From contig NZ_LT976855.1 in assembly GCF_900249755.1 (NCBI RefSeq), positions 1 through 49,994 of the forward strand: DNA of 49,994 nt, read 5' to 3'. Position numbers and translations under genes: made by a program. Under the pieces are notes generated by a model, which was not told the DNA's origin, searched no databases, and saw nothing but the letters and a program-made list of their open reading frames with translations. Numbering within the stretch: the stretch's first letter is position 1; the number at the start of each line of letters is the position of its first letter. The DNA is from Cupriavidus taiwanensis. GTDB lineage: Bacteria; Pseudomonadota; Gammaproteobacteria; Burkholderiales; Burkholderiaceae. This document shows, one piece after another, positions 8,195 to 16,972 of this stretch.

Positions 8195-8652
8195 TTACGC
8201 CACTGTACCCAGCGCCGGGCTGCCGTCAGGCGAAATCAGGCGCCGGCTCAGCTCCAGGAATTTATCGCTCGGCTGCAGGCGCCCTTGAAACGGCCGGCTG
8301 ATATACAGCCCGGCGTAATCCCAGTGGCGCGCCTGAAAAGTAATCGCGATGTGCGACGTAGAGCGACTTGACGGCCACTGCTGCGAGTCAAAGCGCAAGT
8401 TTGCCTTGCGCATCGCTGACGAACAATGATCCCGTGTCCTGGGCATTGATGGCGAAGTCGAAGAGGGCGCGCTCCCGCAGGAGGCGGGCAGCGACACGAC
8501 AGCGGGTTCCTGCAACGAAGTTGCGACGCCGGCGATCGCAAGTCATGCACCTGCAGGGTGCGGGAGATGCTGCGCTCGAGCGTCAGCGCAAGATTGCCCC
8601 CGGTCTCCAAGGAAACCAGCAGAGCGAGGGTGACCGCGCCGTCGAAGACCAA
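8195..8652 (-). pseudogene. Decayed fragment of a CACHE-type diguanylate cyclase gene
   Basis: Translations of the minus strand in two frames align with the sensor part of the intact cyclase at 13172-14749. NLALTLERSISRTLQ at the start corresponds to NLALTLERSIARNLQ there. After a frameshift, ANLRFDSQQWPS, YISRPFQGRLQPSD and ISPDG correspond to GRLILDSRHWPP, YLSRPFQPRLVPD and GPDG. The GGDEF domain is absent. It is a truncated, frameshifted paralogue, not a recent duplicate. Confidence 0.75.
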
Positions 8653-8814
8653 GCCGGCCGTGTCAAGCGCCGGCTGTGGCCTAGTAGATGTCTTGTCATT
8701 CCAGCGTCGCCCGCATGGAACTCCGTCGTGCCGCGATTGTTATCGCAGTATGCCGTTGCCTCAAACGGAAGTACATGGGAGAATCAACGCATATTTATGT
8801 TGTTAGCAACGCGA

Positions 8815-9288
8815 ATGCCGACTGTTACCGCTATTCAGTTCACGCAGGATCAAATGCGTACCCTCACCGGGGTGTCGACGGAAACCGTCAGGCATTGGCG
8901 CAAGGCCATCCCCTACCTCGCTTCGAAGACGGGGAAAGCGGCCCGCTTTAGCTTCGCCGACTTGCTCGGTTTGTCCGTCACCCAGGCGTTGGTTAGTTCA
9001 TTGGGCGTTCACATCGGTTCGGTCAGTGTCGGTGTGGATGCGTTGTTCCGGGTGCTCGCCGCAAGCGCGCCACTGATGGAAGGCGCCATCGTGCTGGTCA
9101 CACCGACCACGGCCAGCCTGCATGGGGCCGATTCGTGGAGCGGCAAAGACGTACTGACGGAACCGACACTGGTGGTTGCGCTCGATCCGTTGATTGCCCG
9201 CTTGCAACAACAGGTGTTGCCCGCGATGAGCGCGCCGGCGCAAGCTGCGCTTCCCTTTCCACCCGAAGCCGTACGGAGCCGGGCGTGA
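8815..9288 (+). CDS. MerR-fold helix-turn-helix protein, first gene of the methylase-nuclease operon
   Basis: A 157-residue protein starting at MPTVTAIQF; an in-frame ATG at 8797 is an alternative. Residues 8-70 have the MerR-like pattern FTQDQMRTLTGVSTETVRHW, then GKAARFSFADLLGLSV and LGVHI. There is no cysteine anywhere, so it is not a thiol-type metal sensor like CueR or MerR. The C-terminal half is hydrophobic and ends proline rich. It overlaps the next gene by 4 bases, which implies translational coupling and a role as regulator or DNA-binding partner of the methylase and nuclease. Confidence 0.7.
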   Translation: MPTVTAIQFTQDQMRTLTGVSTETVRHWRKAIPYLASKTGKAARFSFADLLGLSVTQALVSSLGVHIGSVSVGVDALFRVLAASAPLMEGAIVLVTPTTASLHGADSWSGKDVLTEPTLVVALDPLIARLQQQVLPAMSAPAQAALPFPPEAVRSRA

Positions 9289-12248
9289 TATCGGCAACGC
9301 TAGAGCACGTTCTTGCGGCAACGGGTTTTCTTCCCGACGGACAACCCGCAGCCGGCCTGCGACTGGGCCGCGATGCCCAGGCTTCCCGGCGCGGCCGCGC
9401 CTTCGTGCCGGATGCATCATGGCGTAGCGCCTCGGCGCTGACGGTCTACTTCAAGTTCGAGGCGACTCCCCCGACCGATGACGTTGTCAGCCAATGGCGG
9501 CGTGAAGTATGGAACGAAGGATTTTCGCCACTGCTGTGGGTCGTTTCCCCCCAGCGCATCGACTTGTACAACGGCTTTGGTACCCCGCTGCAGGAGGGCG
9601 ACGCGCAAAAGCACTTGATCGGGCGCTTCGAAACGATCGAAGACTCCCTGCATCGACTGGACGAACTGGCCGGGCGACTGGCGATCGAAACCGGTCAGTT
9701 CTGGGCGCAAGTACCGGCGGTGGATCGCAAGACCGGTGTCGACCAGAAGCTGCTTTCGGACCTGGCCTTTCTCGAACGGGATTTGGTCGCCGGCAATCTG
9801 GTACGCAGCGCGGCGCAAGCGCTGATCGGACGGGTGATCTTTACCCAATACCTGATTGACCGCGGCATCGTCAGTGCCGCGCGCCTGCGGCGCGTGTGCG
9901 GCTACACGGCGCTGCCGGCGATTCTGCGCGACCGCAGTGCTACAACCAAGCTGTTTCAGTGGTTGGCGCAAACCTTTAACGGGGACATGTTCCCGCCGTC
10001 GTCGGTGAGAACGACGCCGGCCGCTCAGCATTTGCAGCGCGTCGCCGAGTTCCTCGAAGCGGTCGATCCGCAAACTGGCCAGCTTACATTCTTCCCGTAT
10101 CAGTTCGACGTCATCCCGGTCGAACTGATCAGTTCGATTTATGAACAGTTCGCGCATGCCGATCCGGACGCGAACGGGCAGAAATCGGAGGCATTGCGCA
10201 ACGGCGTGCACTACACGCGCCTGTCAGTCGTGTCGCTGATTCTCGACGAGGTCATGGATGGCCTGACGGGACGGGAATCGGTGCTCGATCTGACCTGCGG
10301 GTCAGGGGTCTTCCTAGTCGAAGCACTGCGGCGCCTAGTGTATCTGCGCGCCGGTGGCAAACCGCCCACGCGGGAGTTGATTCGCTCCACCCTCTATGGA
10401 CAAGTGCATGGTGTGGACATCAGCGAAGCCGCGATCCGGGTGGCCGCCTTCAGCCTGTACCTGGCCGCGCTCGAACTCGATCCGGATCCGCAGCCATCAC
10501 AGTCGCTCAAATTCGAGCCGTTGATTGGCAGAACGTTGCTCGTGGGCGATGCCAGGACCATCGAACGGCAAGGCGACGGCAAGGCGGTGCTAACCACGTC
10601 GACGGGGCTCAGGCAGTTCGACCTGATTGTTGGCAATCCCCCCTGGAGCTTCAAGGGACAATCCGGTACGCAGGCACGGCGCCAAGCGATGACCACCGGG
10701 GTACCCACGCAGCCGCGGGGAGAGGGCCTGGACTTTGTACTGCGGGCGGCCGAGTTTTCGCATGCGCAGACTCGCTTTGGCGTGATTCTGAGCGCCACGC
10801 CGTTCTTCAGCCGCAGTGGCACGGGAATGAAGGCGGCCCACCATGTCATGCGCATGCTGGCGCCGGTGACGCTGGTCAATTTATCGAACTTGTGCAGCTG
10901 GCTGTTCGCCACCGCCACGATGCCGGCAGTGGTGCTTTTCGCCCGTCATCGGTCCGAGCAGCGGGCCGATCAGATCACCGTCGTGCAGATTCCATGGACA
11001 CCCAGCGGCGCGAAAACTCATTCGTTCGAAGTCGCTCCAAGTGACATCCTCAAGCTCACCCTAGGTGAAATCGAAAAGCAGCCCCTGAAGCTCAAAGCGG
11101 CCGCGGTGGGGCGTCGCCGGGATCTGATGTTGCTCGATGAGCTGACGATGACGCATGGCAGTCTGGGGGAGCGGCTTGCCGTCCTGAATGCCAAATTCCG
11201 AGATGGGCTGACCCAAGGCAAACGGGAAAACTGGACGCTCGATGCCAGCGAGCTCAACGGATTGGGGCTGCTGCAGACCCGTGATATGCGGCACTTCCAG
11301 ATTGCCGACGGTCTTGCGAGATACCACCATGCCAAGGCGCAACGACCGCGCGCACGCCAAATCTATCGGGCGCCCCTGCTGATCGTCAAGGAGATGCTGC
11401 TCGCTCAGCCAAGGGCGATCGTGGCGGTGGCTGAACAGGATCTGATCTTCACCGACGCATTTTTCGCAGCGTCATTGCCTGCGCGCCAGAAGCCGGTGGC
11501 CGATCTGCTCGCCATGATTCTGAGTTCCGCATTGGCTTCGTGGTTCTTCGGCCTGACTGCTTCCGAGTTCGGCGTCTACAAGCGAAAGCTGCTGATTCGA
11601 GACGTTGAGATGCTGCCGGTGCCGGAGCTCTCGTCCGCCGTCAGTTCGGCCGCAGGCCAGCGGCTTCTGGTGCTCGCACGGGCATTGCGCGAACGCGAAG
11701 TCCAGGCCGAAGACTGGAAGGCCTTGGATGATGCCGTGTTCGATTTGTATGAGCTAGGGCAGGCCGACCGCGTAGTGATCCAAGACGGACTATTGCGTGC
11801 GGGCTGGCAATGGGAGCAGGGGCGTGAAGCCGCCATGGCGCCATCGGACAGTAACGTGGAAGTGACCTCGTATGCAGGGACCTTCCTGTCCGTCATGGAC
11901 GCGTGGCTTTCTGTGCGCAAGAAGCGGCATATGCGCGCAGAGATTATCGATCTGCCGAAGGAGGCCGCGCTTCGCGTCGTGCGCTTCATTTTGGAGGAGG
12001 GGCCGGGAAAGAGCAGCGTGTCCATGATCCGTCCGGGCGGGAAGTTGCGCGACGTGCTGGCGGGAATCGGCAATCGTCTGCAAGTGAAAATTGCCACGGC
12101 AGTCAGTGCCGAGCGAGAACTGCGCGTGCACGGGCGCAACGAGGTGGTCATCATCAAGCCGGCAGCGCGCCGTCACTGGATGGACATTGCCGCATTGGAG
12201 GATGCCGATGCCGTTGTGGCGGAGAGTTTTGTAGGGGGGCGCGCTTGA
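9285..12248 (+). CDS. Large N6-adenine DNA methyltransferase (Eco57I/type IIG-like)
   Basis: A 987-residue protein starting at the GTG that overlaps the upstream stop codon (GTGA). An upstream ATG at 9135 lies wholly inside the regulator gene and is rejected. Residues 40-100 (TVYFKFEATPP, LLWVVSPQRIDLYNGF) resemble the N-terminal region of Eco57I-family and type I/IIG enzymes. The SAM-binding motif DLTCGSGVF is at about 334-342 and the catalytic NPPW motif at about 450-453, defining a gamma-class N6-adenine methylase. A target-recognition-like region follows (about 640-820). The C-terminal 120 residues are unassigned. I see no clear nuclease motif in the N-terminus, so cleavage may be supplied by the next gene. 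Confidence 0.85.
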   Translation: MISATLEHVLAATGFLPDGQPAAGLRLGRDAQASRRGRAFVPDASWRSASALTVYFKFEATPPTDDVVSQWRREVWNEGFSPLLWVVSPQRIDLYNGFGTPLQEGDAQKHLIGRFETIEDSLHRLDELAGRLAIETGQFWAQVPAVDRKTGVDQKLLSDLAFLERDLVAGNLVRSAAQALIGRVIFTQYLIDRGIVSAARLRRVCGYTALPAILRDRSATTKLFQWLAQTFNGDMFPPSSVRTTPAAQHLQRVAEFLEAVDPQTGQLTFFPYQFDVIPVELISSIYEQFAHADPDANGQKSEALRNGVHYTRLSVVSLILDEVMDGLTGRESVLDLTCGSGVFLVEALRRLVYLRAGGKPPTRELIRSTLYGQVHGVDISEAAIRVAAFSLYLAALELDPDPQPSQSLKFEPLIGRTLLVGDARTIERQGDGKAVLTTSTGLRQFDLIVGNPPWSFKGQSGTQARRQAMTTGVPTQPRGEGLDFVLRAAEFSHAQTRFGVILSATPFFSRSGTGMKAAHHVMRMLAPVTLVNLSNLCSWLFATATMPAVVLFARHRSEQRADQITVVQIPWTPSGAKTHSFEVAPSDILKLTLGEIEKQPLKLKAAAVGRRRDLMLLDELTMTHGSLGERLAVLNAKFRDGLTQGKRENWTLDASELNGLGLLQTRDMRHFQIADGLARYHHAKAQRPRARQIYRAPLLIVKEMLLAQPRAIVAVAEQDLIFTDAFFAASLPARQKPVADLLAMILSSALASWFFGLTASEFGVYKRKLLIRDVEMLPVPELSSAVSSAAGQRLLVLARALREREVQAEDWKALDDAVFDLYELGQADRVVIQDGLLRAGWQWEQGREAAMAPSDSNVEVTSYAGTFLSVMDAWLSVRKKRHMRAEIIDLPKEAALRVVRFILEEGPGKSSVSMIRPGGKLRDVLAGIGNRLQVKIATAVSAERELRVHGRNEVVIIKPAARRHWMDIAALEDADAVVAESFVGGRA

Positions 12249-12898
12249 GGATTCCTTATGAGACGTCATCGGCCCTTGGCAGGCAGTTCATCGAACTGGC
12301 TCCCGAGGTGGTGGCTGCTATCTTGGTGACGGTGGCAGCAGGTTGGCAGCACGCGTGTGCGGCCGCAGACGTGAACACCGACGCAGGTGAGGTACTGATG
12401 ACCGAGCGCTTGCGCGATGGCATGCGCCATGCACTGAAGAACTCGCCCTTGCAGTTGGTCGTGCTGCCGGGCACCGAGTCGCGCTCGACGCCCAGCGTGG
12501 TGCTGCCGGATGGGCGCACCGACATTCCGCTGGTTTTAATCGAAGTGTTCTTGCGCACGCAGGAGCACGATCCCCATGCCATCATCGAATGCAAGCGGAT
12601 CGCCGGATCGAATACGCATTTGTGTCGCGAGTACGTGATCGAAGGCGTCGATCGATTCGCTGCCGGCAAGTATGGTGGGAACCACGCGGTCGGTTTCATG
12701 GTTGGCTATGTGCTCTCGGGCACCTGTGCAGCGGCGGTGCGCGGCGTCAACGCCTACTTGTCCCGTGTCTCGCGCCACGCGGACCGCCTAGCGCCAGCCA
12801 TGATCATTGAGGGGCAAACGTGGCAAAGTCGGCATGCGCGAACCCCGCCATCCGAGGCCATCGCCCTACACCACGCGTTTTTGCCCCTGGACCATTGA
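12245..12898 (+). CDS. PD-(D/E)XK-fold putative nuclease, partner of the methylase
   Basis: A 217-residue frame beginning with TTG in a TTGA overlap with the methylase stop. The next in-frame ATG (12398) would remove the conserved-looking N-terminus. The core has DGRTDIPLVLIEVF followed by HAIIECKRI: Asp93 and Glu115-x-Lys117 fit the PD-(D/E)XK nuclease pattern. A helical segment YVIEGVDRFAAGKYG follows, as in many restriction-type folds. Coupled translation with an adenine methylase argues for a restriction or related anti-phage function. The exact family is unknown to me. Confidence 0.65.
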   Translation: MRIPYETSSALGRQFIELAPEVVAAILVTVAAGWQHACAAADVNTDAGEVLMTERLRDGMRHALKNSPLQLVVLPGTESRSTPSVVLPDGRTDIPLVLIEVFLRTQEHDPHAIIECKRIAGSNTHLCREYVIEGVDRFAAGKYGGNHAVGFMVGYVLSGTCAAAVRGVNAYLSRVSRHADRLAPAMIIEGQTWQSRHARTPPSEAIALHHAFLPLDH

Positions 12899-12935
12899 AG
12901 TAAAACGCGGCGAGAGCCTGTGAGGGAGGAAAGAA

Positions 12936-13151
12936 GTGGGGAATAGCGCATCAGTGCGCATCCCGGCCGCGATCATGGAAGCGGCTAACTTGCGCGTGAA
13001 TGCGGCCGTTGACGTACGCGGAGAGCACATTGTCATCGAGCCGCTGCGCGAGGCGCAGTACGACCTCGATGGGCTGCAAGCTGGCATCACGCCTGAGAAT
13101 TTCCATGGGGAGGTGGATTTCGGCCCGCCCATCGGCAAGGAGCCTCCCTGA
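12936..13151 (+). CDS. Orphan MazE/AbrB-type antitoxin
   Basis: A 71-residue frame starting with GTG after GAGGAAAG. GNSASVRIPAAIMEA is the AbrB/MazE DNA-binding strand-loop, and the tail LQAGITPENFHGEVDFGPPIGKE is the MazF-binding region of plasmid-type MazE. The usual first 5-7 residues (IRKW-type) are missing: the frame before the GTG meets a stop, so the N-terminus is short or eroded. No mazF follows; the next gene is on the opposite strand. It lies 37 bp after the nuclease gene. Confidence 0.7.
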   Translation: MGNSASVRIPAAIMEAANLRVNAAVDVRGEHIVIEPLREAQYDLDGLQAGITPENFHGEVDFGPPIGKEPP

Positions 13152-13171
13152 TGGGTGCGGCCACTAGCCGA

Positions 13172-14749
13172 TCATGCTGGTGAATCGGCAGCGCGCAAGC
13201 TCAACACGCGGTTGCGGCCGGCGCGCTTGGCCCGGTACAACGCCTCGTCGGCTGCACGAAAGAACGCCCGCAGGTCCGGATAGACGGGCGATGCGCTACC
13301 ATTGCCTTCAGTCACCACGCCAACGCTGACGCTGATTCGGCCAAAGGGGCTTCCCGCGTTCTCTATGCCGAGCGCAAGCACCGACGCCCGTACGGCTTCT
13401 GCGATGGCCGCTGCGCGCGCCGCGTCAGTGCCGGGCAGCAACACGGCAAATTCCTCCCCGCCATAGCGGCCCGCGTAGTCGCCCGCACGGCGCAACTGCT
13501 GGCGAACGCATTTGCCCACGGCGGCGAGCGCATCATCGCCAGCCACATGGCCGTAGCGGTCGTTGAACTGCTTGAAATAGTCCACGTCGATCATCAACAG
13601 CGACAGCGGCCGCACCTCGCGCCGGCTGCGGCGCCATTCGCGGTCGGCGATTTCATCCAGGGCGCGGCGGCTGCCCAGGCCGGTCAAGCCGTCAGTGTCC
13701 GCCAGCCAGCGCAGGTGCGCTTCGACCGCGAGGCGTCGCCGCCATTGCCGTGCCAGCGAGATGGCCAGTGTCACGATGGCCAGGTTCATCGCCATCACCA
13801 GCCCGGCAAACCACCACGCTCGCGTGCGCCAGACGGCCAGCACGTCGTCCATCGCACGCCCCACCACAATCGTCAGCGGAAAACCATCGACCCGGCGGAA
13901 GCTGTACAGGCGCCGTATGCCGTCGACTGTGCCTGCCGCAATCAGTTCGCCATGCGGTTCACGAAGCATGGGGGCAAACGCGGGCGTGGTCGGCACCGTG
14001 CGGCCGATCAGGCTGGCATCCAGGGGCCGGCGCATGAGGATGGTGCCGTCATGGCGCATCAACGCCAGCGCGCCGCCTTCGCCCAGGGCCACGCCAGCGA
14101 ACAGCTTGCGGAAATACTCCAGCCGCAGCGTGCTGGCCACGATGCCCGCGAATTGGCCGTCGGGGCCCGGCACGCGCAGACTCAGTGCGATCGATGTCGG
14201 GTTGTCGGGGACTAAGCGAGGCTGGAACGGCCGGCTCAAGTAGACCGCGGACTGCCCCAGGTCTCGTTGCGCGATGAAGTAGTCGCGATCGGCCAGGTTC
14301 ACCGCGCGCGGCGGCCAGTGCCGGGAATCGAGGATCAGGCGCCCTTGTGCGTCGGCCACCAGCAGTGCGCCGATGTCTTCGCCTTCGTTGAACGCACCGA
14401 ACAGCACGCGCTGGCGCAGCGACGGGGCCAACGCCATGACGGCCGGATTGCGCATGGCATCGAGCGCATGGCGCATCGAGGCCTCGTGCAACTGGAGGTT
14501 GCGCGCGATGCTGCGCTCCAGAGTCAAAGCAAGATTGGCTGACGCCTCCCGGGCGCTGGCGAGCGCGTCCCGGCGCATCTGCAGGAGTGCGGTGGCTGTC
14601 AGCGCCGTGATCGCGGCCACCAGCATCAAGGCAAGCGGGACCATCAACGCGGCCGGCGAAAAGCGGGCAGCCGTCATCGGCTGCGGCGGCAAGGGGGCAA
14701 TGGCGGTGTCTGGAGCTGAGGTCATCGTTGTCGTCCGCGGGTTGCCCAT
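13172..14749 (-). CDS. Membrane diguanylate cyclase with periplasmic CACHE sensor
   Basis: A 525-residue protein (starts at 14725 or 14677 are also possible). A transmembrane helix lies at about 33-57, then a periplasmic dCACHE/PDC-like sensor domain (about 60-300, with DRDYFIAQRDLGQSAVYLSRPF), a second transmembrane helix (about 305-330) and a GGDEF domain. The active-site motif is GGEEF at about 428, preceded by an RAGD inhibitory I-site 5 residues upstream, so it should make cyclic di-GMP and be subject to product inhibition. The complete catalytic motifs suggest it is functional. A broken paralogue lies at 8195-8652. Confidence 0.9.
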   Translation of the reverse strand: MGNPRTTTMTSAPDTAIAPLPPQPMTAARFSPAALMVPLALMLVAAITALTATALLQMRRDALASAREASANLALTLERSIARNLQLHEASMRHALDAMRNPAVMALAPSLRQRVLFGAFNEGEDIGALLVADAQGRLILDSRHWPPRAVNLADRDYFIAQRDLGQSAVYLSRPFQPRLVPDNPTSIALSLRVPGPDGQFAGIVASTLRLEYFRKLFAGVALGEGGALALMRHDGTILMRRPLDASLIGRTVPTTPAFAPMLREPHGELIAAGTVDGIRRLYSFRRVDGFPLTIVVGRAMDDVLAVWRTRAWWFAGLVMAMNLAIVTLAISLARQWRRRLAVEAHLRWLADTDGLTGLGSRRALDEIADREWRRSRREVRPLSLLMIDVDYFKQFNDRYGHVAGDDALAAVGKCVRQQLRRAGDYAGRYGGEEFAVLLPGTDAARAAAIAEAVRASVLALGIENAGSPFGRISVSVGVVTEGNGSASPVYPDLRAFFRAADEALYRAKRAGRNRVLSLRAADSPA

Positions 14750-15086
14750 TCGCTACACCGTAGCCATGGGCGGCAAATCCACGCTCGCTCGTCGGATTGG
14801 CGTTGTGCCTTCGCGCTCGCCAGGTAGCGCTCGAGCAGGGCGATACGGGCATGCAAGCGCCACAGCACGCTGTTCGCATGCGCCACACAAATGCGGCCAG
14901 GGCGCCAGCGTTGCCTGAATAGGCGACGGCGTTGTGCGGCCGCCTGCGTGTGCAGCAGGAGCAGAGTTGCCTCAAGTCGGGCCAGATTCATTGCGCGGGA
15001 CAGTGTGGTTTTCCCGACGCCGATTATGTACCGTCTCTGGCACTTTATGGCGACTGGACTCTACAATCGCTGCCGTGCCCACTTTC

Positions 15087-15353
15087 ATGTGTGCGATGAC
15101 CGACCGAGCCGACGACCCGTTGATTGCCGCCCTCTACCATGTACCAGAAGGCTGGATGGTGGCGGAAGTACAAGGCAGCCGGGTCTTGCAACTGGGCCCG
15201 TTGCCCACCGAACCGATGCCGACCGATCTGATCGCGGCGATATTTCCCGACGCCCCGGTGTTGCACCTGGAGCCAGCGCCGGCGCCGTTGGAGGACGCCG
15301 TGCTGCTGCAGCGCCTGACAGCACACTCAGGCCCCTTTTCGGACCGTCGCTAG
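15087..15353 (+). CDS. Small hypothetical acidic protein
   Basis: An 88-residue frame (85 if the ATG at 15096 is used). The sequence (DPLIAALYHVPEGWMVAEVQG, then GPLPTEPMPTDLIAAIFPDAPVLHL) looks like a compact globular protein. A strong rho-independent terminator follows 50 bp after the stop, supporting a real transcription unit. No signal peptide or transmembrane segment is present. I do not recognise the family. Confidence 0.5.
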   Translation: MCAMTDRADDPLIAALYHVPEGWMVAEVQGSRVLQLGPLPTEPMPTDLIAAIFPDAPVLHLEPAPAPLEDAVLLQRLTAHSGPFSDRR

Positions 15354-15405
15354 CGCGCCGTGTTCACCGGACGATCGATTTCGCCGGATTCCCGACCCGG
15401 CGTAG

Positions 15406-15430
15406 CGCCCGCTGCGGCGGGCGTCTTTTT
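15406..15430 (+). terminator. Rho-independent terminator after the 15087-15353 gene
   Basis: Stem CGCCCGC (15406-15412), loop TGCG, stem GCGGGCG (15417-15423), followed by TCTTTTT. It is a perfect 7-bp GC-rich stem with a T-run. Confidence 0.8.
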
Positions 15431-15647
15431 CAGCGGTGGTGTTCGGTCAAGGCCGAGGACTGCCATGACTAGATACAAATAAGACATGACCCAGCGCCCT
15501 CACGGCTCGCCCACAGGATGCCTCCATCGTCAACGTTTCGGCGGGGCATAATGGCGCGCAACGCCGGATTCTTCCCGTTATGCGCGGTGCCGGACCAGGG
15601 CGTGGCGTGGCGTTACGACATTTCCCTATAATCAACCAGGACATCAA

Positions 15648-15932
15648 GTGGCCGAAGACAACAATGACGCGAGCGCACAGCAGCGGGCCGAAGACGCCGC
15701 GGCGCAAAACCGCTCGTTGACCATTCCTGTTGATGGGCCGTTGAGCGTGACGCTGAAAGGTGACCGCGTCGACATCAATATCGTCATGGGCGTCTCTGGC
15801 CAGGTGGAGGGGCTGCCCACCGTGTTGAGCTTGACGCCGCAGGCCTCAGGCCAATTGATTGGCTGCATCAAAAAGGCGCTCGATGAGGGGCTGATGACGT
15901 TCACCTTAGGCGGAGCTACCCCACTGCAGTGA
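15648..15932 (+). CDS. Small hypothetical protein
   Basis: A 94-residue frame starting with GTG; AGGA 7 nt upstream supports the start. After an alanine/glutamine/aspartate-rich first 22 residues it has a beta-rich region (SLTIPVDGPLSVTLKGDRVDI) and a helical C-terminus (ASGQLIGCIKKALDEGL). No signal peptide. I do not recognise the family. Confidence 0.55.
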   Translation: MAEDNNDASAQQRAEDAAAQNRSLTIPVDGPLSVTLKGDRVDINIVMGVSGQVEGLPTVLSLTPQASGQLIGCIKKALDEGLMTFTLGGATPLQ

Positions 15933-16092
15933 ACCGGGCGCGGCCGTGCACGGCTTGGCTGGATCGCTGAGACTCTGTTACCTTCTTCGCCTTAGGTGCG
16001 TCGCGGGCTGCCGTCACCGGCGAAGCAGCTGCCGGTTATTGTGCGCAGCGCTAAGCCCGGTCGCTTGCAACGTGACGACCGTCGGAGGAAAA

Positions 16093-16332
16093 ATGGCCAT
16101 CACGAGAGCCTTCAAGTATGGCGACGCGTTCGCGGTTTGTATTCCGGCCGCGCTTGCATACGAGGATACGGATATCGAACTGGAGATCGAGCGCATCGGC
16201 GACGAATTGCGGATCCGACCTGCACGGCGCTCGCTTGCCGGTGTCGTGCAGAAGTTCGCCAGTTTTTCCCCTGACGGATTGCCATACGAACGCGACGACC
16301 AGGAGCAGGCCGATCGCCAAGCCCCGTCATGA
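16093..16332 (+). CDS. Orphan VapB-type antitoxin (SpoVT/AbrB fold)
   Basis: A 79-residue protein beginning MAITRAFKYGDAFAVCIP; GGAGG lies just before the ATG. The AbrB-like N-terminus is followed by IELEIERIGDELRIRPARRSL and a VapC-binding-like tail (KFASFSPDGLP), the typical VapB order. The frame that follows does not encode a PIN-domain VapC: no start resembling those of VapC and no conserved acidic residues are visible before the DUF305 genes. It is therefore an antitoxin without its toxin. A frameshifted homologue lies at 2552-2640. Confidence 0.75.
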   Translation: MAITRAFKYGDAFAVCIPAALAYEDTDIELEIERIGDELRIRPARRSLAGVVQKFASFSPDGLPYERDDQEQADRQAPS

Positions 16333-16972
16333 CGGCCTTGAGCTGGCGCAAAAAAAAGCGCGAGCTTTCTGGGAGCGTCGCGCCAATGTCCGCATTGGGG
16401 TGCGGGCGGGGGAATTCTGCCATCGAATGGAGCCGTCAGCAATCCTAGTGGGCGCTGCAGTCCGTGAGCCCACGGGCTTGGCCAAAGACCCAGTCGACAA
16501 GTGCGCCAAAGGGCCAGTCGGCATTCTTATTTTGCCTTCGGTCGAGCCGCACGCGGGACACGCAATGCGATCACCGGCTCGAGCGGCAAGATTTGCTCGC
16601 ACGCTCCTCAGTCGAACACAAAATCGGTCATCTGCATTCTCCCCGATGTGCCACTGCTTGAATCGGGCCGCATTGCGTCGCTAACCCAGTTCCACGCGCG
16701 GTCCTACAGCAATGCCCGCCGGGTTGCACCTACATCGAGCTTGGCCATCCGGCTGGCGACCTTGCCTACCGACACGCCGTTGCACCGAGCGGTTTCGATG
16801 AGCCGCTGGTGGCGCGCGCATGACACCGTGGCTTGGCCAGACAACAATGGGCGTGGGCGCACACTCGATGCGCGGCGTTCGTCAAGTAAAGTGACTGCTG
16901 TAGCCACGGTCGGTTTACGTGTTGGGGCACTAGTGCCTCCTCGACCGTGGCCCTGTTGGTCCCCGCTTGGGA
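16333..16972. other. 640-bp gap without a convincing gene
   Basis: Open frames exist on both strands (for example 16501-17040 plus and 16704-16907 minus), but they have no ribosome site, no recognisable domain and arginine/serine-rich compositions typical of antisense frames in GC-rich DNA. An A8 run lies at 16350-16357. The stretch may hold remnants of a lost gene downstream of vapB; nothing can be named. Confidence 0.4.

Noticed and set aside
9135..9284. Upstream ATG extension of the methylase
   Set aside because: The extra 50 codons lie inside the regulator gene; the GTG that overlaps the stop codon fits better.
8815..9288. MerR-fold protein as the copper sensor for the CueR-type promoters
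   Set aside because: It has no cysteine and is co-operonic with the methylase and nuclease, so it is not a CueR homologue.
12936..13171. MazF toxin next to the right-hand MazE
   Set aside because: Only 20 bp separate the mazE stop from the 3' end of the opposite-strand cyclase gene; no toxin frame fits.
14722..14991. 89-codon minus-strand frame upstream of the diguanylate cyclase
   Set aside because: Arginine/leucine rich, overlaps the cyclase start, no ribosome site; helical composition alone is not enough.
16704..16907. Minus-strand frame with an HTH-like stretch (GVSVGKVASRM)
   Set aside because: The similarity to a helix-turn-helix is short and no family could be named; it may be a recombinase relic but is not supported.
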